NCBI GenBank assembly: GCA_910584805.1
Contig: CAJUCB010000042.1
Location: 1 to 16,251 of the forward strand
DNA length: 16,251 bases
Origin: an uncultured Oscillospiraceae bacterium
GTDB lineage: Bacteria > Bacillota > Clostridia > Oscillospirales > Oscillospiraceae
Direction of reading: 5' to 3'
Below are positions 6,815 through 13,873 of this stretch, one piece after another. A program made the translations under genes and the position numbers. Each line of letters starts with the position of its first letter. Position 1 is the stretch's first letter. A model generated the notes under the pieces. It ran no database searches. It was not told where the DNA came from and saw only the letters and a list, made by a program, of their open reading frames with translations.

Positions 6815-7883
6815 CTGCCTGCACCTCCTTTTCTTCCTCTTTTTCTGCATGGCCGATGGATATTTTGGCAGCAATAGCCCCGGCAAAGCACAGGGCACAC
6901 AGCAACGCCATGGCCTTTAAGGCCCCGCTGGTGGTGAGTACCACAGCAGATAAGCCTAGGATCGCACTGATGATATATAGAATCGCCACCGCTTGCTTTT
7001 GATTAAAGCCCACATCAATGAGCCGGTGGTGGACGTGGCTTCTATCCGGGGACATGGGGTTCTGCCCCTTGGCCACCCGGCGCAGGATGGCAAAACAGGT
7101 GTCAAACAACGGCAGGCCCAGCATGAGGAAGGGCACCGCAAAGGACACGATAGTGTAAAACTTAAACAGGCCTTGAATGGAAGCCGTAGCCAGGATAAAA
7201 CCCAAGAAAGTCGAGCCCGTATCCCCCATGAATATCTTGGCGGGGTTTAAGTTATAGGGCATGAACCCAATGCATCCCCCAGCCAGTGCCGCCATCATCA
7301 GGGCCACCAGGCCGTCACTGACCAGCATCGCTATCACCAGCATGGTCAGGGAACTGATGGTAGCCACCCCCACCGCCAAGCCGTCCAGCCCATCAATGAG
7401 ATTGACGGCGTTGGTGATGGCCACGATCCAAATCACTGTCACCGGGATGGCCCAAATTCCAAGGGTCCAATAGGGGTTGCTGCTAAAAATATTGGGGTTG
7501 GAAAGCACCTGGATCACGTTCCCATGAAGCACCGCCACCAGCGCCGCGAAGATCTGCACCAACAGCTTGGGCAGCGCCGGGAGGGCATAGATATCATCCA
7601 GCATCCCCAAGATCACGATGATGATACCCCCCAGCAGCATCCCCCGCAGGGATTGGGACATGGGCACAAACAGTAAGGTACTGAGAAGGAATCCAAAGAA
7701 GATGGCCAAGCCGCCCATCCGGGGGATGGGATGGTCGTGCATCCTGCGGCCATCTTTGGGGACATCCACAGCCCCCATCTTTTGGGCCAGGGCTTTTACA
7801 ACAGGCGTGGCGATAAAAGAGATCAGCAGCGCAACCCCAAGGGCCGCTGCGATCCGCGTAATCACCGGCAGTTCGATTAACAT
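6726..7883 (-). CDS. Undecaprenyl-phosphate glycosyl-1-phosphate transferase (MraY/WecA family)
   Basis: An integral membrane enzyme that moves a sugar-1-phosphate, probably GlcNAc-1-P, from its UDP donor to undecaprenyl phosphate. It thereby starts teichoic-acid-like or other wall glycopolymer synthesis (TagO/WecA role). The 385-residue protein has about ten hydrophobic segments. Family motifs are HPIPRMGG (51-58), the catalytic LDDIY with D96-D97, NAVNLIDGLDGLA (158-170), GDTGS (220-224) and the histidine-rich loop DRSHVHHR (280-287). It resembles WecA/TagO more than MraY, and the neighbouring UDP-GlcNAc epimerase supports that. The last 40 residues form a charged, Glu/Asp/Gly-rich tail, part of which is read from DNA shared with the epimerase gene. 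The ATG has an AAAGGAG site; trpS ends 36 bases upstream. Confidence 0.93.
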   Translation of the reverse strand: MLIELPVITRIAAALGVALLISFIATPVVKALAQKMGAVDVPKDGRRMHDHPIPRMGGLAIFFGFLLSTLLFVPMSQSLRGMLLGGIIIVILGMLDDIYALPALPKLLVQIFAALVAVLHGNVIQVLSNPNIFSSNPYWTLGIWAIPVTVIWIVAITNAVNLIDGLDGLAVGVATISSLTMLVIAMLVSDGLVALMMAALAGGCIGFMPYNLNPAKIFMGDTGSTFLGFILATASIQGLFKFYTIVSFAVPFLMLGLPLFDTCFAILRRVAKGQNPMSPDRSHVHHRLIDVGFNQKQAVAILYIISAILGLSAVVLTTSGALKAMALLCALCFAGAIAAKISIGHAEKEEEKEVQAVESHDDLRDTPGGSEDGAPGEGAGEQDGD

Positions 7884-7919
7884 GATTGAAACTCCTTTGC
7901 GCTATGCTCTCTCCCGGAG

Positions 7920-8918
7920 TCATCGGGAGACAAAACCCACCTTCTTGTGGACCTTACGGAGTGTCCGGGCCGCCATGGCTGCCGCCTTCTCCGCACCCTG
8001 ACGGTAGAGGCTTTCCAGATAAGCCTTATCCTTGAGCAGTCGCTCCGTCTCCTCCCGGATGGGGCGCAGGGCCTCTACCACAGCCTCGCCCACAGCGGGC
8101 TTGAAAGCGCCATAGCCTTGGCCGGAGAAGCTCTCCTCCACCTTTTCCGGGCTCTCCCCTGTCACCGCAGCGTAAATCTCAATGAGGTTGGAAACGCCAG
8201 GCTTTTCCGGGGAACGGTAGACGCCGCCCTCGCTGTCGGTCACGGCCCGTTTGAACTTACGCATGATATCTTCCGGCTTGTCCATCACCAAGATGTAAGA
8301 GTTCTCATTCTCACTGGACTTGCTCATCTTCTTTTCCGGTTCACTCAAAGACATGACCCGGGCCCCCACCGGCGGGATGTAGGCCTCTGGCATAGCGAAC
8401 ACATCCCCATACACACCGTTGAAACGCTGGGCGATGTTCCGGGCCAGTTCCACATGCTGGCGCTGGTCCTCCCCCACCGGCACAAGATTCGCCTGATAGA
8501 GCAGGATATCCGCCGCCATCAGGACGGGATAGGTAAAGAGCCCCCCGTTGATATTGTCCGCATGGGTGGCGGATTTATCCTTAAATTGGGTCATCCGGCT
8601 CAATTCCCCGAACATGGTATAACAGTTCAGCACCCAGGCGAGCTCCGCATGCTGGGTCACATGGGACTGGATGAAGATGGTGCTCTTCTCCGGGTCCAGG
8701 CCGCAGGCAATGAGCTGGGCATAGAGCTCCAAGGTCTGCCGCCGCAGCTCAGCGGGGTTTTGCCGCACGGTGATGGAGTGCTCATCCACCACGCTATAGA
8801 TCGCATTGTAGGCATCCTGAAACGTGGGCCAGTTGCGCAGCGCCCCTAAGTAGTTGCCCAAGGTGATTTTTCCGCTGGGCTGAATTCCACTGAAAATGGT
8901 CTTTTTGTTCTGTTCCAT
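7920..8918 (-). CDS. trpS: Tryptophanyl-tRNA synthetase
   Basis: Charges tRNA-Trp with tryptophan in the cytoplasm. With the ATG at 8918 the class I enzyme is 332 residues, the normal size. It shows FSGIQPSGKITLGNYLGA (9-26) with the HIGH-equivalent TLGN, the tryptophan-pocket region (GGLFTYPVLMAADILLYQ, 125-142), VGEDQRQHVELAR (148-160) and KMSKS (197-201). I rejected the upstream in-frame start at 9023 because it falls within the promoter and adds 35 residues not seen in the family. GGAGG lies 5 bases before the chosen ATG. It is the first gene of a minus-strand run. No T-box leader is present, though trpS genes in Firmicutes often have one. Confidence 0.97.
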   Translation of the reverse strand: MEQNKKTIFSGIQPSGKITLGNYLGALRNWPTFQDAYNAIYSVVDEHSITVRQNPAELRRQTLELYAQLIACGLDPEKSTIFIQSHVTQHAELAWVLNCYTMFGELSRMTQFKDKSATHADNINGGLFTYPVLMAADILLYQANLVPVGEDQRQHVELARNIAQRFNGVYGDVFAMPEAYIPPVGARVMSLSEPEKKMSKSSENENSYILVMDKPEDIMRKFKRAVTDSEGGVYRSPEKPGVSNLIEIYAAVTGESPEKVEESFSGQGYGAFKPAVGEAVVEALRPIREETERLLKDKAYLESLYRQGAEKAAAMAARTLRKVHKKVGFVSR

Positions 8919-8929
8919 AAAACCCTCCA

Positions 8930-8947
8930 GGCGCAGGGCCCTGCGCC
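8930..8947 (-). repeat. Perfect 18-base palindrome before the trpS ribosome site
   Basis: GGCGCAGGGCCCTGCGCC is fully self-complementary. In RNA it folds as a 7-bp GC stem with a GGCC loop, immediately upstream of the TGGAGG ribosome site of trpS. There is no T-run, so it is not a terminator. It could influence translation or be a protein site. Confidence 0.7.
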
Positions 8948-8994
8948 GATAACCATGTAAGTATAAAAGTTCAGGCAAACATTGTATTTCTCGT

Positions 8995-9023
8995 ATTTTA
9001 CCACAAGTTACACCTCTGTGCAA
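8995..9023 (-). promoter_or_regulatory. Probable sigma-A promoter of the trpS run
   Basis: On the minus strand TTGCAC (9018-9023) and TAAAAT (8995-9000) are exactly 17 bases apart, with TGG just before the -10. Transcription would start near 8988, giving a leader of about 70 bases. This is the only strong promoter seen for the four minus-strand genes ending at 4879. Confidence 0.7.
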
Positions 9024-9134
9024 TGATTATAGCCAATCGCCGGGAAAAGAAAAGCTGTCCCCTAAAATCTGTTGAATTTTTCATCAATATATGTTAATCT
9101 TACTCTATTAAAATTGGTGAAAGTAGGGATTTCC

Positions 9135-10676
9135 ATGAATTTCTCCCTCATATCCCAGTGGAATCACAACGAAAAGAGGACCGCCTTGGCAACCCTATGT
9201 GCATCCATCGGCTTTTCGTTGTTGTTCCACGGCTTTTTATTTATGAACGAGATGTTTTCTCACGATTCTCTCAACATTGAGATGGTTTTTAGCCGTGAGC
9301 TTCTCAGTTACTATGCCGAACGAGGCCGCTTTGCTATCCCACTGTATGATATCATCAAAGGAGGCGTATGCGTTCCCTGGGTGGTGGGCGTACTCTACAT
9401 TTTCTGGATGTGCTTGACCTCCCTGCTCCTAGTTCGCCTGTTCCGGGTCCGCACGATCTCTGGCGCGGTGCTCATCAGTGCGCTTCAATGTGCAAACCTG
9501 TCTCTCACGTTAACCGGCGCCAGTTATATCTATTGCATGGACACCTATGCTTTCGCCCTGTTTACCGCCGTACTGGCAGCGTATCTTTTCGACCGGGGCG
9601 GGAAGCAGGCCTTGCTTGGCCTAATCCCCTTGGTGGTTTCCCTGTCTATCTACCAGTCCTATTTCACCGTAGCGGTAGCCCTGTGTTTTCTGTCCGTATT
9701 CCAGCGCCTTTTGGAGAAGGAACCTGTCCCCACTGTGATCCGCTGGGGGCTAATCCAGATAGCCTTGCTGGCGGCAGCCTTTGTTTTATACTATATCATT
9801 TGGCATATCTTCTGCATCGCCTTTCAGGTGACAATGGCACGCCTGGAAGAGTCCGTCCTTGGCCAGGGACTGGGCATGTTGTTCCAAATGGTTTGGGACG
9901 CAAACCGCGACTATTTCCATGATCTATTTTTCAGCAACTATATCCTATCGACCCTGATGGTTGCCGTCCACGCTGCGGTTCTGCTTCTGCTGGCTTGGCG
10001 GTTGATTGGACTGCTGCGGGACCCTACTTGCTCCATAGGTGGGAAAGTTTTACTGGTGGGAATGGTCCTGCTCCTTCCCACCGTCTTTCAACTGGACCGC
10101 ATCCTCTTCCCCTCAGGTTCCACACGGCTGACAGGCTACGGCTTTGAACTGCTGTACGTCCTTCTGGTGATTTTCCGGGAGCCACGCTTCCACTTGCCCT
10201 GGGGAACAGTGCTGCGCAGTGCAGCAGCCCTCTCCCTTTGCCTGGTTCTGTGGCAGCATTTTGTCTTTGCCAACCAGGCATATCTAAAAAAGGACTTGGA
10301 GAAAAGTGCCACCATCGCCTTGGCCTCCCGCGTGATCGACCGCATTGAGCGCACAGAAGGTTATATACCCGGCGAAACCTCTGTTACCTTTGTCGGGATG
10401 CTCTGTGACAACAGCTATCTCAACCACGGTTCTGCCCTCTTCCCAGAGCTGCAAAATTCTACAGGCCTATGGAAAAATTACGCCGCCACCTATAGCCTGA
10501 GCCATTATCTGACCCAATACCTCAACTACCCCTTGTTGCTGACAGACTCCGACCGATTTGAGGACATGCCAGAGGTACAGGCCATGCCCAACTTCCCCAA
10601 CGAGGGCGCTATCCAGATGATTGACAATGTTGTAGTGGTCAAACTGGCAGACCCCTCCAATGGATTCCCTTCGTAA
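9135..10676 (+). CDS. GtrII-like multi-membrane glucosyltransferase domain protein
   Basis: A 513-residue polytopic membrane protein with roughly ten hydrophobic segments and a soluble C-terminal part (about 395-513). The first segment is followed by FMNEMFSHDSLN (37-48), with an Asp-centred motif. Then come YYAERGRFAIPLY (59-71) after the first extracytoplasmic turn and YIYCMDTYAFAL (131-142), and then SIYQSYFTVA (171-180). This pattern fits the glucosyltransferase GtrII family, which in phage-converted enterobacteria transfers glucose from undecaprenyl-phosphate-glucose onto O-antigen. In a Gram-positive host the acceptor is unknown, perhaps a wall glycopolymer. I chose the ATG at 9135 because the preceding 21 codons overlap the putative promoter region; its ribosome site, AGGGAT, is weak. 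No gtrA or gtrB partner is in the window. Confidence 0.8.
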   Translation: MNFSLISQWNHNEKRTALATLCASIGFSLLFHGFLFMNEMFSHDSLNIEMVFSRELLSYYAERGRFAIPLYDIIKGGVCVPWVVGVLYIFWMCLTSLLLVRLFRVRTISGAVLISALQCANLSLTLTGASYIYCMDTYAFALFTAVLAAYLFDRGGKQALLGLIPLVVSLSIYQSYFTVAVALCFLSVFQRLLEKEPVPTVIRWGLIQIALLAAAFVLYYIIWHIFCIAFQVTMARLEESVLGQGLGMLFQMVWDANRDYFHDLFFSNYILSTLMVAVHAAVLLLLAWRLIGLLRDPTCSIGGKVLLVGMVLLLPTVFQLDRILFPSGSTRLTGYGFELLYVLLVIFREPRFHLPWGTVLRSAAALSLCLVLWQHFVFANQAYLKKDLEKSATIALASRVIDRIERTEGYIPGETSVTFVGMLCDNSYLNHGSALFPELQNSTGLWKNYAATYSLSHYLTQYLNYPLLLTDSDRFEDMPEVQAMPNFPNEGAIQMIDNVVVVKLADPSNGFPS

Positions 10677-10681
10677 CGCAC

Positions 10682-10715
10682 TTCCGCGCTGTTGGCTTTT
10701 GCCCGCAGCGCGGAA
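10682..10715 (+). terminator. Terminator of the GtrII-like gene
   Basis: A 10-bp GC-rich stem (10682-10691 with 10706-10715) with a 14-base loop, followed by ACTTTTCTC, lies 5 bases after the stop codon. Confidence 0.75.
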
Positions 10716-10753
10716 ACTTTTCTCCCCCCTTCCCCATGAATCAGGGATAAGCC

Positions 10754-10782
10754 TTGACATTTCCAGCTGTAAATTTTAGAAT
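10754..10782 (+). promoter_or_regulatory. Strong sigma-A promoter of gltX
   Basis: A perfect TTGACA (10754-10759) is separated by 17 bases from TAGAAT (10777-10782), a five-of-six -10. The start would fall near 10789, about 37 bases before the gltX ATG. This argues against translation starting further upstream. Confidence 0.8.
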
Positions 10783-10825
10783 GTGTAGGAAAGAAAACGA
10801 CAAGTTGAAATGGAGGGCATTCCCT

Positions 10826-12310
10826 ATGGATATGACCTGGTTTGACGAAATGGAGGCACGCATCCCCACCGGGACCGTCCGCACCCGCTTCGCACCTTCG
10901 CCCACCGGCTACATGCATGTGGGCAATCTACGCACCGCACTCTACACCTGGCTCATCGCCCGGAAAAACAAGGGCGTCTTTATCTTCCGCCTGGAAGATA
11001 CCGACCAATCCCGTCAAGTGGAGGGCGCAACAGAGCTCATCTACCGCACCATGAACGAGTGTGGCCTCACCCACGATGAGGGCCCCGATGTAGGCGGCCC
11101 TGTGGGCCCTTACATCCAAACTGAGCGCCGGGGCTTTTATGGCAAGTATGCACAGCTTCTGGTGGAAAAAGGCCATGCCTACCACTGTTTTTGTGAGAAA
11201 ACGGAGGAGGACGGCGACGCTTTCCAGCGGACAGAGGACCCCTGCCGTTCCCTGACTCCCCAGGAGATAACGGCCAAGCTTTCCGCTGGTATGCCCTATG
11301 TCATCCGTCAAAAAATCCCCCTGGAGGGAAACACCAGCTTCCAGGACGTGTGCTTCGGCGAGATCACCGTGGAGAACAGCACCCTGGACGACCAAGTCCT
11401 GCTGAAGCGGGACGGCTTGCCCACCTATAACTTCGCCAACGTGGTGGACGACCATCTCATGGGCATCACCCACGTGGTCCGTGGCAGCGAATACCTGGCC
11501 TCCTCCCCGAAGTACAACCTGTTGTATGAGGCCTTCGGCTGGGAGATCCCCACCTATATCCACTGTTCCCCTGTGATGCGGGACGCCCAGAATAAAATGT
11601 CCAAGCGCCACGGCGACCCCTCCTACGAGGACTTGCGCAGCCAGGGCTATCTCACCGACGCAATCCTCAACTATGTGGCCCTCTTGGGCTGGTCCCCCCG
11701 GGGAGAGCTGGCAGAACAGGAGTTTTTCTCCCTGGATGAACTGGTAGCCGCCTTTGATATCACCGGCATTTCCAAGTCCCCCGCCATCTTCGACTTGGAA
11801 AAGTTGAAGTATTTCAACAGCAGCTATATCAAGAACCTCTCCCCCGAAGCATTCCTGGCTGTGGCGGAGCCCTATCTCAAGGAAGGCATCCACACCCCCA
11901 GCATTGACCTTTCCCTGGTGGCCCCTCTGCTTCAGACCCGTCTGGATACCCTGACAGAAATCCCCCCCATGGTGGACTTCTTCGACACCCTCCCAGCCTA
12001 CTCCAACGAGCTTTACACCCACAAAAAGATGAAGACCAATCCGGAGAACTCCTTGGAAGCCTTGGAGTTGACCCTCCCCGTCCTAGAAGCCCTGGACAAC
12101 TGGACCTTTGACCACATCCACGATACCCTCATCAAACTGGCCGAGGACAACGGCCTGAAAAACGGGCGGATTATGTGGCCTGTCCGGGTGGCAGTCTCCG
12201 GCAAGCCCACCACCCCTGGCGGGGCCGTGGAACTGTGCCACATCTTAGGCAAAGAGGAAACCCTTCGCCGCATCCAAGTTGCCATCCAGCAGTTGGCCCC
12301 CAACACTTAA
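10826..12310 (+). CDS. gltX: Glutamyl-tRNA synthetase
   Basis: Charges tRNA-Glu with glutamate. This class I enzyme has 494 residues when started at the ATG at 10826, which has GGAGG 9 bases upstream. Signatures are RFAPSPTGYMHVGNLRTALY (21-40) with the HIGH-like MHVGN, FRLEDTDQSR (54-63), and a probable zinc-binding knuckle with C121, C123 and C140. RGSEYLASSPKYNLLYEAFG follows (219-238), and KMSKR is at 257-261. The C-terminal third is the helical anticodon-binding domain. It is more likely GluRS than GlnRS because of the N-terminal and KMSKR-region sequence. Whether it also charges tRNA-Gln for the amidotransferase route cannot be read from sequence alone. It is a single-gene unit between its promoter and a strong terminator. 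Confidence 0.97.
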   Translation: MDMTWFDEMEARIPTGTVRTRFAPSPTGYMHVGNLRTALYTWLIARKNKGVFIFRLEDTDQSRQVEGATELIYRTMNECGLTHDEGPDVGGPVGPYIQTERRGFYGKYAQLLVEKGHAYHCFCEKTEEDGDAFQRTEDPCRSLTPQEITAKLSAGMPYVIRQKIPLEGNTSFQDVCFGEITVENSTLDDQVLLKRDGLPTYNFANVVDDHLMGITHVVRGSEYLASSPKYNLLYEAFGWEIPTYIHCSPVMRDAQNKMSKRHGDPSYEDLRSQGYLTDAILNYVALLGWSPRGELAEQEFFSLDELVAAFDITGISKSPAIFDLEKLKYFNSSYIKNLSPEAFLAVAEPYLKEGIHTPSIDLSLVAPLLQTRLDTLTEIPPMVDFFDTLPAYSNELYTHKKMKTNPENSLEALELTLPVLEALDNWTFDHIHDTLIKLAEDNGLKNGRIMWPVRVAVSGKPTTPGGAVELCHILGKEETLRRIQVAIQQLAPNT

Positions 12311-12319
12311 TAAAATGGC

Positions 12320-12352
12320 AAACATCCCGGCCAGAGCATGGCCGGGATGTTT
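12320..12352 (+). terminator. Terminator of gltX
   Basis: A 13-bp stem (12320-12332 with 12340-12352) with a 7-base loop, ending in TTTTGTAC, lies 9 bases after the gltX stop. It is a strong rho-independent terminator for the plus strand. Confidence 0.9.
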
Positions 12353-12363
12353 TGTACACAAAA

Positions 12364-12390
12364 GAGCCGGTCGGTTGATCCGACCGGCTC
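12364..12390 (-). terminator. Terminator of the acyl-CoA dehydrogenase gene
   Basis: A perfect 11-bp stem (12364-12374 with 12380-12390) with a 5-base loop is followed on the minus strand by TTTTGTGTAC. It is separate from, and only 11 bases away from, the gltX terminator. Confidence 0.9.
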
Positions 12391-12427
12391 CTTGGCTGTC
12401 ATTCGACAGTGAAGAACAGAATGGGGA

Positions 12428-13594
12428 TTAGTGGCCCTTACCGGACAGAACAGCGCCGGAGATGACGATCTTCTGGATCTGGTTGGTGCCTTCGAAGATG
12501 CAGTAAGCCTTGATGTCGCGGAACAGCTTCTCAACGCAGTCTTCCTTCATGTAGCCCTTACCGCCCATCAGCTGGATGGCGTCGGTGCAGACTTCCATAG
12601 CGGCGTTGGTAGCAAACATCTTAGCCATAGCAGCCTCGGTGGAGAAGGGCAGGCCCTGGCTCTGCAGGTAGTTGGCGTGGGAAACCAGCTGACGGGAAGC
12701 CTCGATCTTGGTGGCCATGTCAGCGATCATCCACTGGATGCCCTGGCGCTTAGAAACAGGAGCACCGAAGGTGACTCTCTCCTTCACGAAAGCAATAGCT
12801 TCGTCCAGAGCGCGGCGAGCAATACCGACAGCCAGAGCACCAACGCAAGCACGGGACTTGTCCAGGGTCTTCATAGCGAAGCCGAAGCCCTTGCCCAGAC
12901 CAGCCTCACCGCCGACCAGGTTGAAAGCGGGAACGCGGACGTTCTCGAACTTCAGGGAGCAGGTGGAGATGGTACGGAAGCCGCTCTTGTCCTCATACTT
13001 GGTGACGGAGTAGCCGGGAGTGTTGGTGGGAACCATGAAAGCGGAAATGCCCTTGGTGCCCTTGCTGGGATCGGTAGAAGCGAACACGCAGACGATGTCA
13101 GCCTCGCCGCCGTTGGTGATGAAGCACTTCTCACCGTTGATGACCCACTCGTCGCCGTCCTTGACAGCAGTGGTCTTCACGTTGGAAGCGTCGGAACCGG
13201 ACTGGGGCTCGGTCAGAGCGAAAGCAGCGTAGCCCTTGCCCTCCAGGATGTGCTTGGAGAAATACTGGACCTGCTCGGGAGTGCCGCCAATGAGGATGGG
13301 CTTCAGAGCCAGGTTGGTGGTCTGCATGACGGAAGCGAAGTTGCCGTCATAGTAGCCCATCTCTTCGTACATAACCTCGGCAGTGGCCAGCTCGACCTTG
13401 TTGCCGCCGTATTCCTTGGGGATCTCGAAGGAGTTCAGGCCCAGCTTGAAAGCCTTAGCATAGGGCTCAAAGGGGATGGCCTTGGAAGGATCAACGACCT
13501 TGTCCCACTCCAGCATGATGGGCTCGATCTCCTTCTTGCAGAAATCGCCGATAACTTCTACCCACTTCTTCTGTTCTTCGTTCAGTACCCGCAT
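12428..13594 (-). CDS. Acyl-CoA dehydrogenase family protein
   Basis: A soluble FAD enzyme that oxidises an acyl-CoA to the 2-enoyl-CoA and passes electrons to an electron-transfer flavoprotein. The 388-residue protein has the three usual domains: an N-terminal helical domain (1-125), a beta domain with ALTEPQSGSDA (126-136) and FITNGGEADI (158-167), and a C-terminal helical domain. The last carries VGIARRALDEA (256-266) and RDIKAYCIFEGTNQIQ (359-374), which puts the catalytic base at E368 as in short-chain members. The substrate is uncertain: butyryl-CoA, glutaryl-CoA or another. No etfAB or crotonase gene is adjacent. Codon use is strongly biased (Lys AAG, Leu CTG, many Ala GCT), unlike most neighbours and typical of very high expression. 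A strong GGAGGT site precedes the ATG. Confidence 0.93.
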   Translation of the reverse strand: MRVLNEEQKKWVEVIGDFCKKEIEPIMLEWDKVVDPSKAIPFEPYAKAFKLGLNSFEIPKEYGGNKVELATAEVMYEEMGYYDGNFASVMQTTNLALKPILIGGTPEQVQYFSKHILEGKGYAAFALTEPQSGSDASNVKTTAVKDGDEWVINGEKCFITNGGEADIVCVFASTDPSKGTKGISAFMVPTNTPGYSVTKYEDKSGFRTISTCSLKFENVRVPAFNLVGGEAGLGKGFGFAMKTLDKSRACVGALAVGIARRALDEAIAFVKERVTFGAPVSKRQGIQWMIADMATKIEASRQLVSHANYLQSQGLPFSTEAAMAKMFATNAAMEVCTDAIQLMGGKGYMKEDCVEKLFRDIKAYCIFEGTNQIQKIVISGAVLSGKGH

Positions 13595-13637
13595 AGTAAT
13601 CTACCTCCATAATAAATTCGTCGTAGTGACTGATATC

Positions 13638-13709
13638 GCCTGCCTGTTTCCAGACAGACTAAAACATTGTCTACGCCGGACAGGATGCCCGAACACCAGA
13701 CAATTGTTC
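13638..13709 (-). promoter_or_regulatory. Foldable leader of the dehydrogenase transcript
   Basis: On the minus strand two neighbouring structures can form. The upstream one has an outer stem (13698-13704 with 13666-13672, extendable by four pairs past one bulge) enclosing an inner 6-bp stem (13686-13691 with 13677-13682) closed by TCC. The downstream one is a 9-bp stem (13651-13659 with 13638-13646) closed by a GAAA tetraloop. No known riboswitch class is recognised. It lies 44 to 115 bases before the dehydrogenase ATG. Confidence 0.4.
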
Positions 13710-13823
13710 CCAAATTCCAAGGGAGACAGCGTTTTTCCTCGCTATGACCCTGCTAACTTACATACTCATCATACTTCCTAAGCCCCGCAAAATAAATCGG
13801 CTCAATTAACTAAATTCTCAGTT

Positions 13824-13852
13824 TTTGTACTAGATTCATCTAGTACTTCCAA
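13824..13852 (-). promoter_or_regulatory. Candidate regulated promoter with 20-base palindrome
   Basis: A perfect inverted repeat (9-base arms GTACTAGAT and ATCTAGTAC, 2-base centre) occupies 13827-13846. On the minus strand it exactly fills the 17-base spacer of a possible promoter, TTGGAA (13847-13852) and TACAAA (13824-13829), and covers half the -10. This would suit repression of the dehydrogenase gene, with a leader of about 220 bases. The -35 and -10 each match only four of six bases. The hairpin has no T-run on either strand, so it is not an ordinary terminator for the upstream MATE gene. Confidence 0.4.
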
Positions 13853-13873
13853 GGTTTACCCCTTGGCGTCCGT

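Noticed and set aside
8919..9071. A T-box leader for trpS.
   Set aside because: The conserved T-box sequence (AGGGTGGAACCGCG-like) and the anti-terminator/terminator pair are absent, and the leader is only about 70 bases.
10928..12022. A 364-codon open frame antisense to gltX.
   Set aside because: Shadow of a secure gene, with no recognisable motif or ribosome site.
12431..13612. A 393-codon open frame antisense to the acyl-CoA dehydrogenase.
   Set aside because: It mirrors almost exactly the real gene; strong codon bias removes stop codons from this frame. The protein is low-complexity and lacks a ribosome site.
13799..13815. A Rex-type operator around the TTAGTTAATTGAG segment upstream of the dehydrogenase.
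   Set aside because: It lacks the symmetric TTGTTAA/TTAACAA arms.
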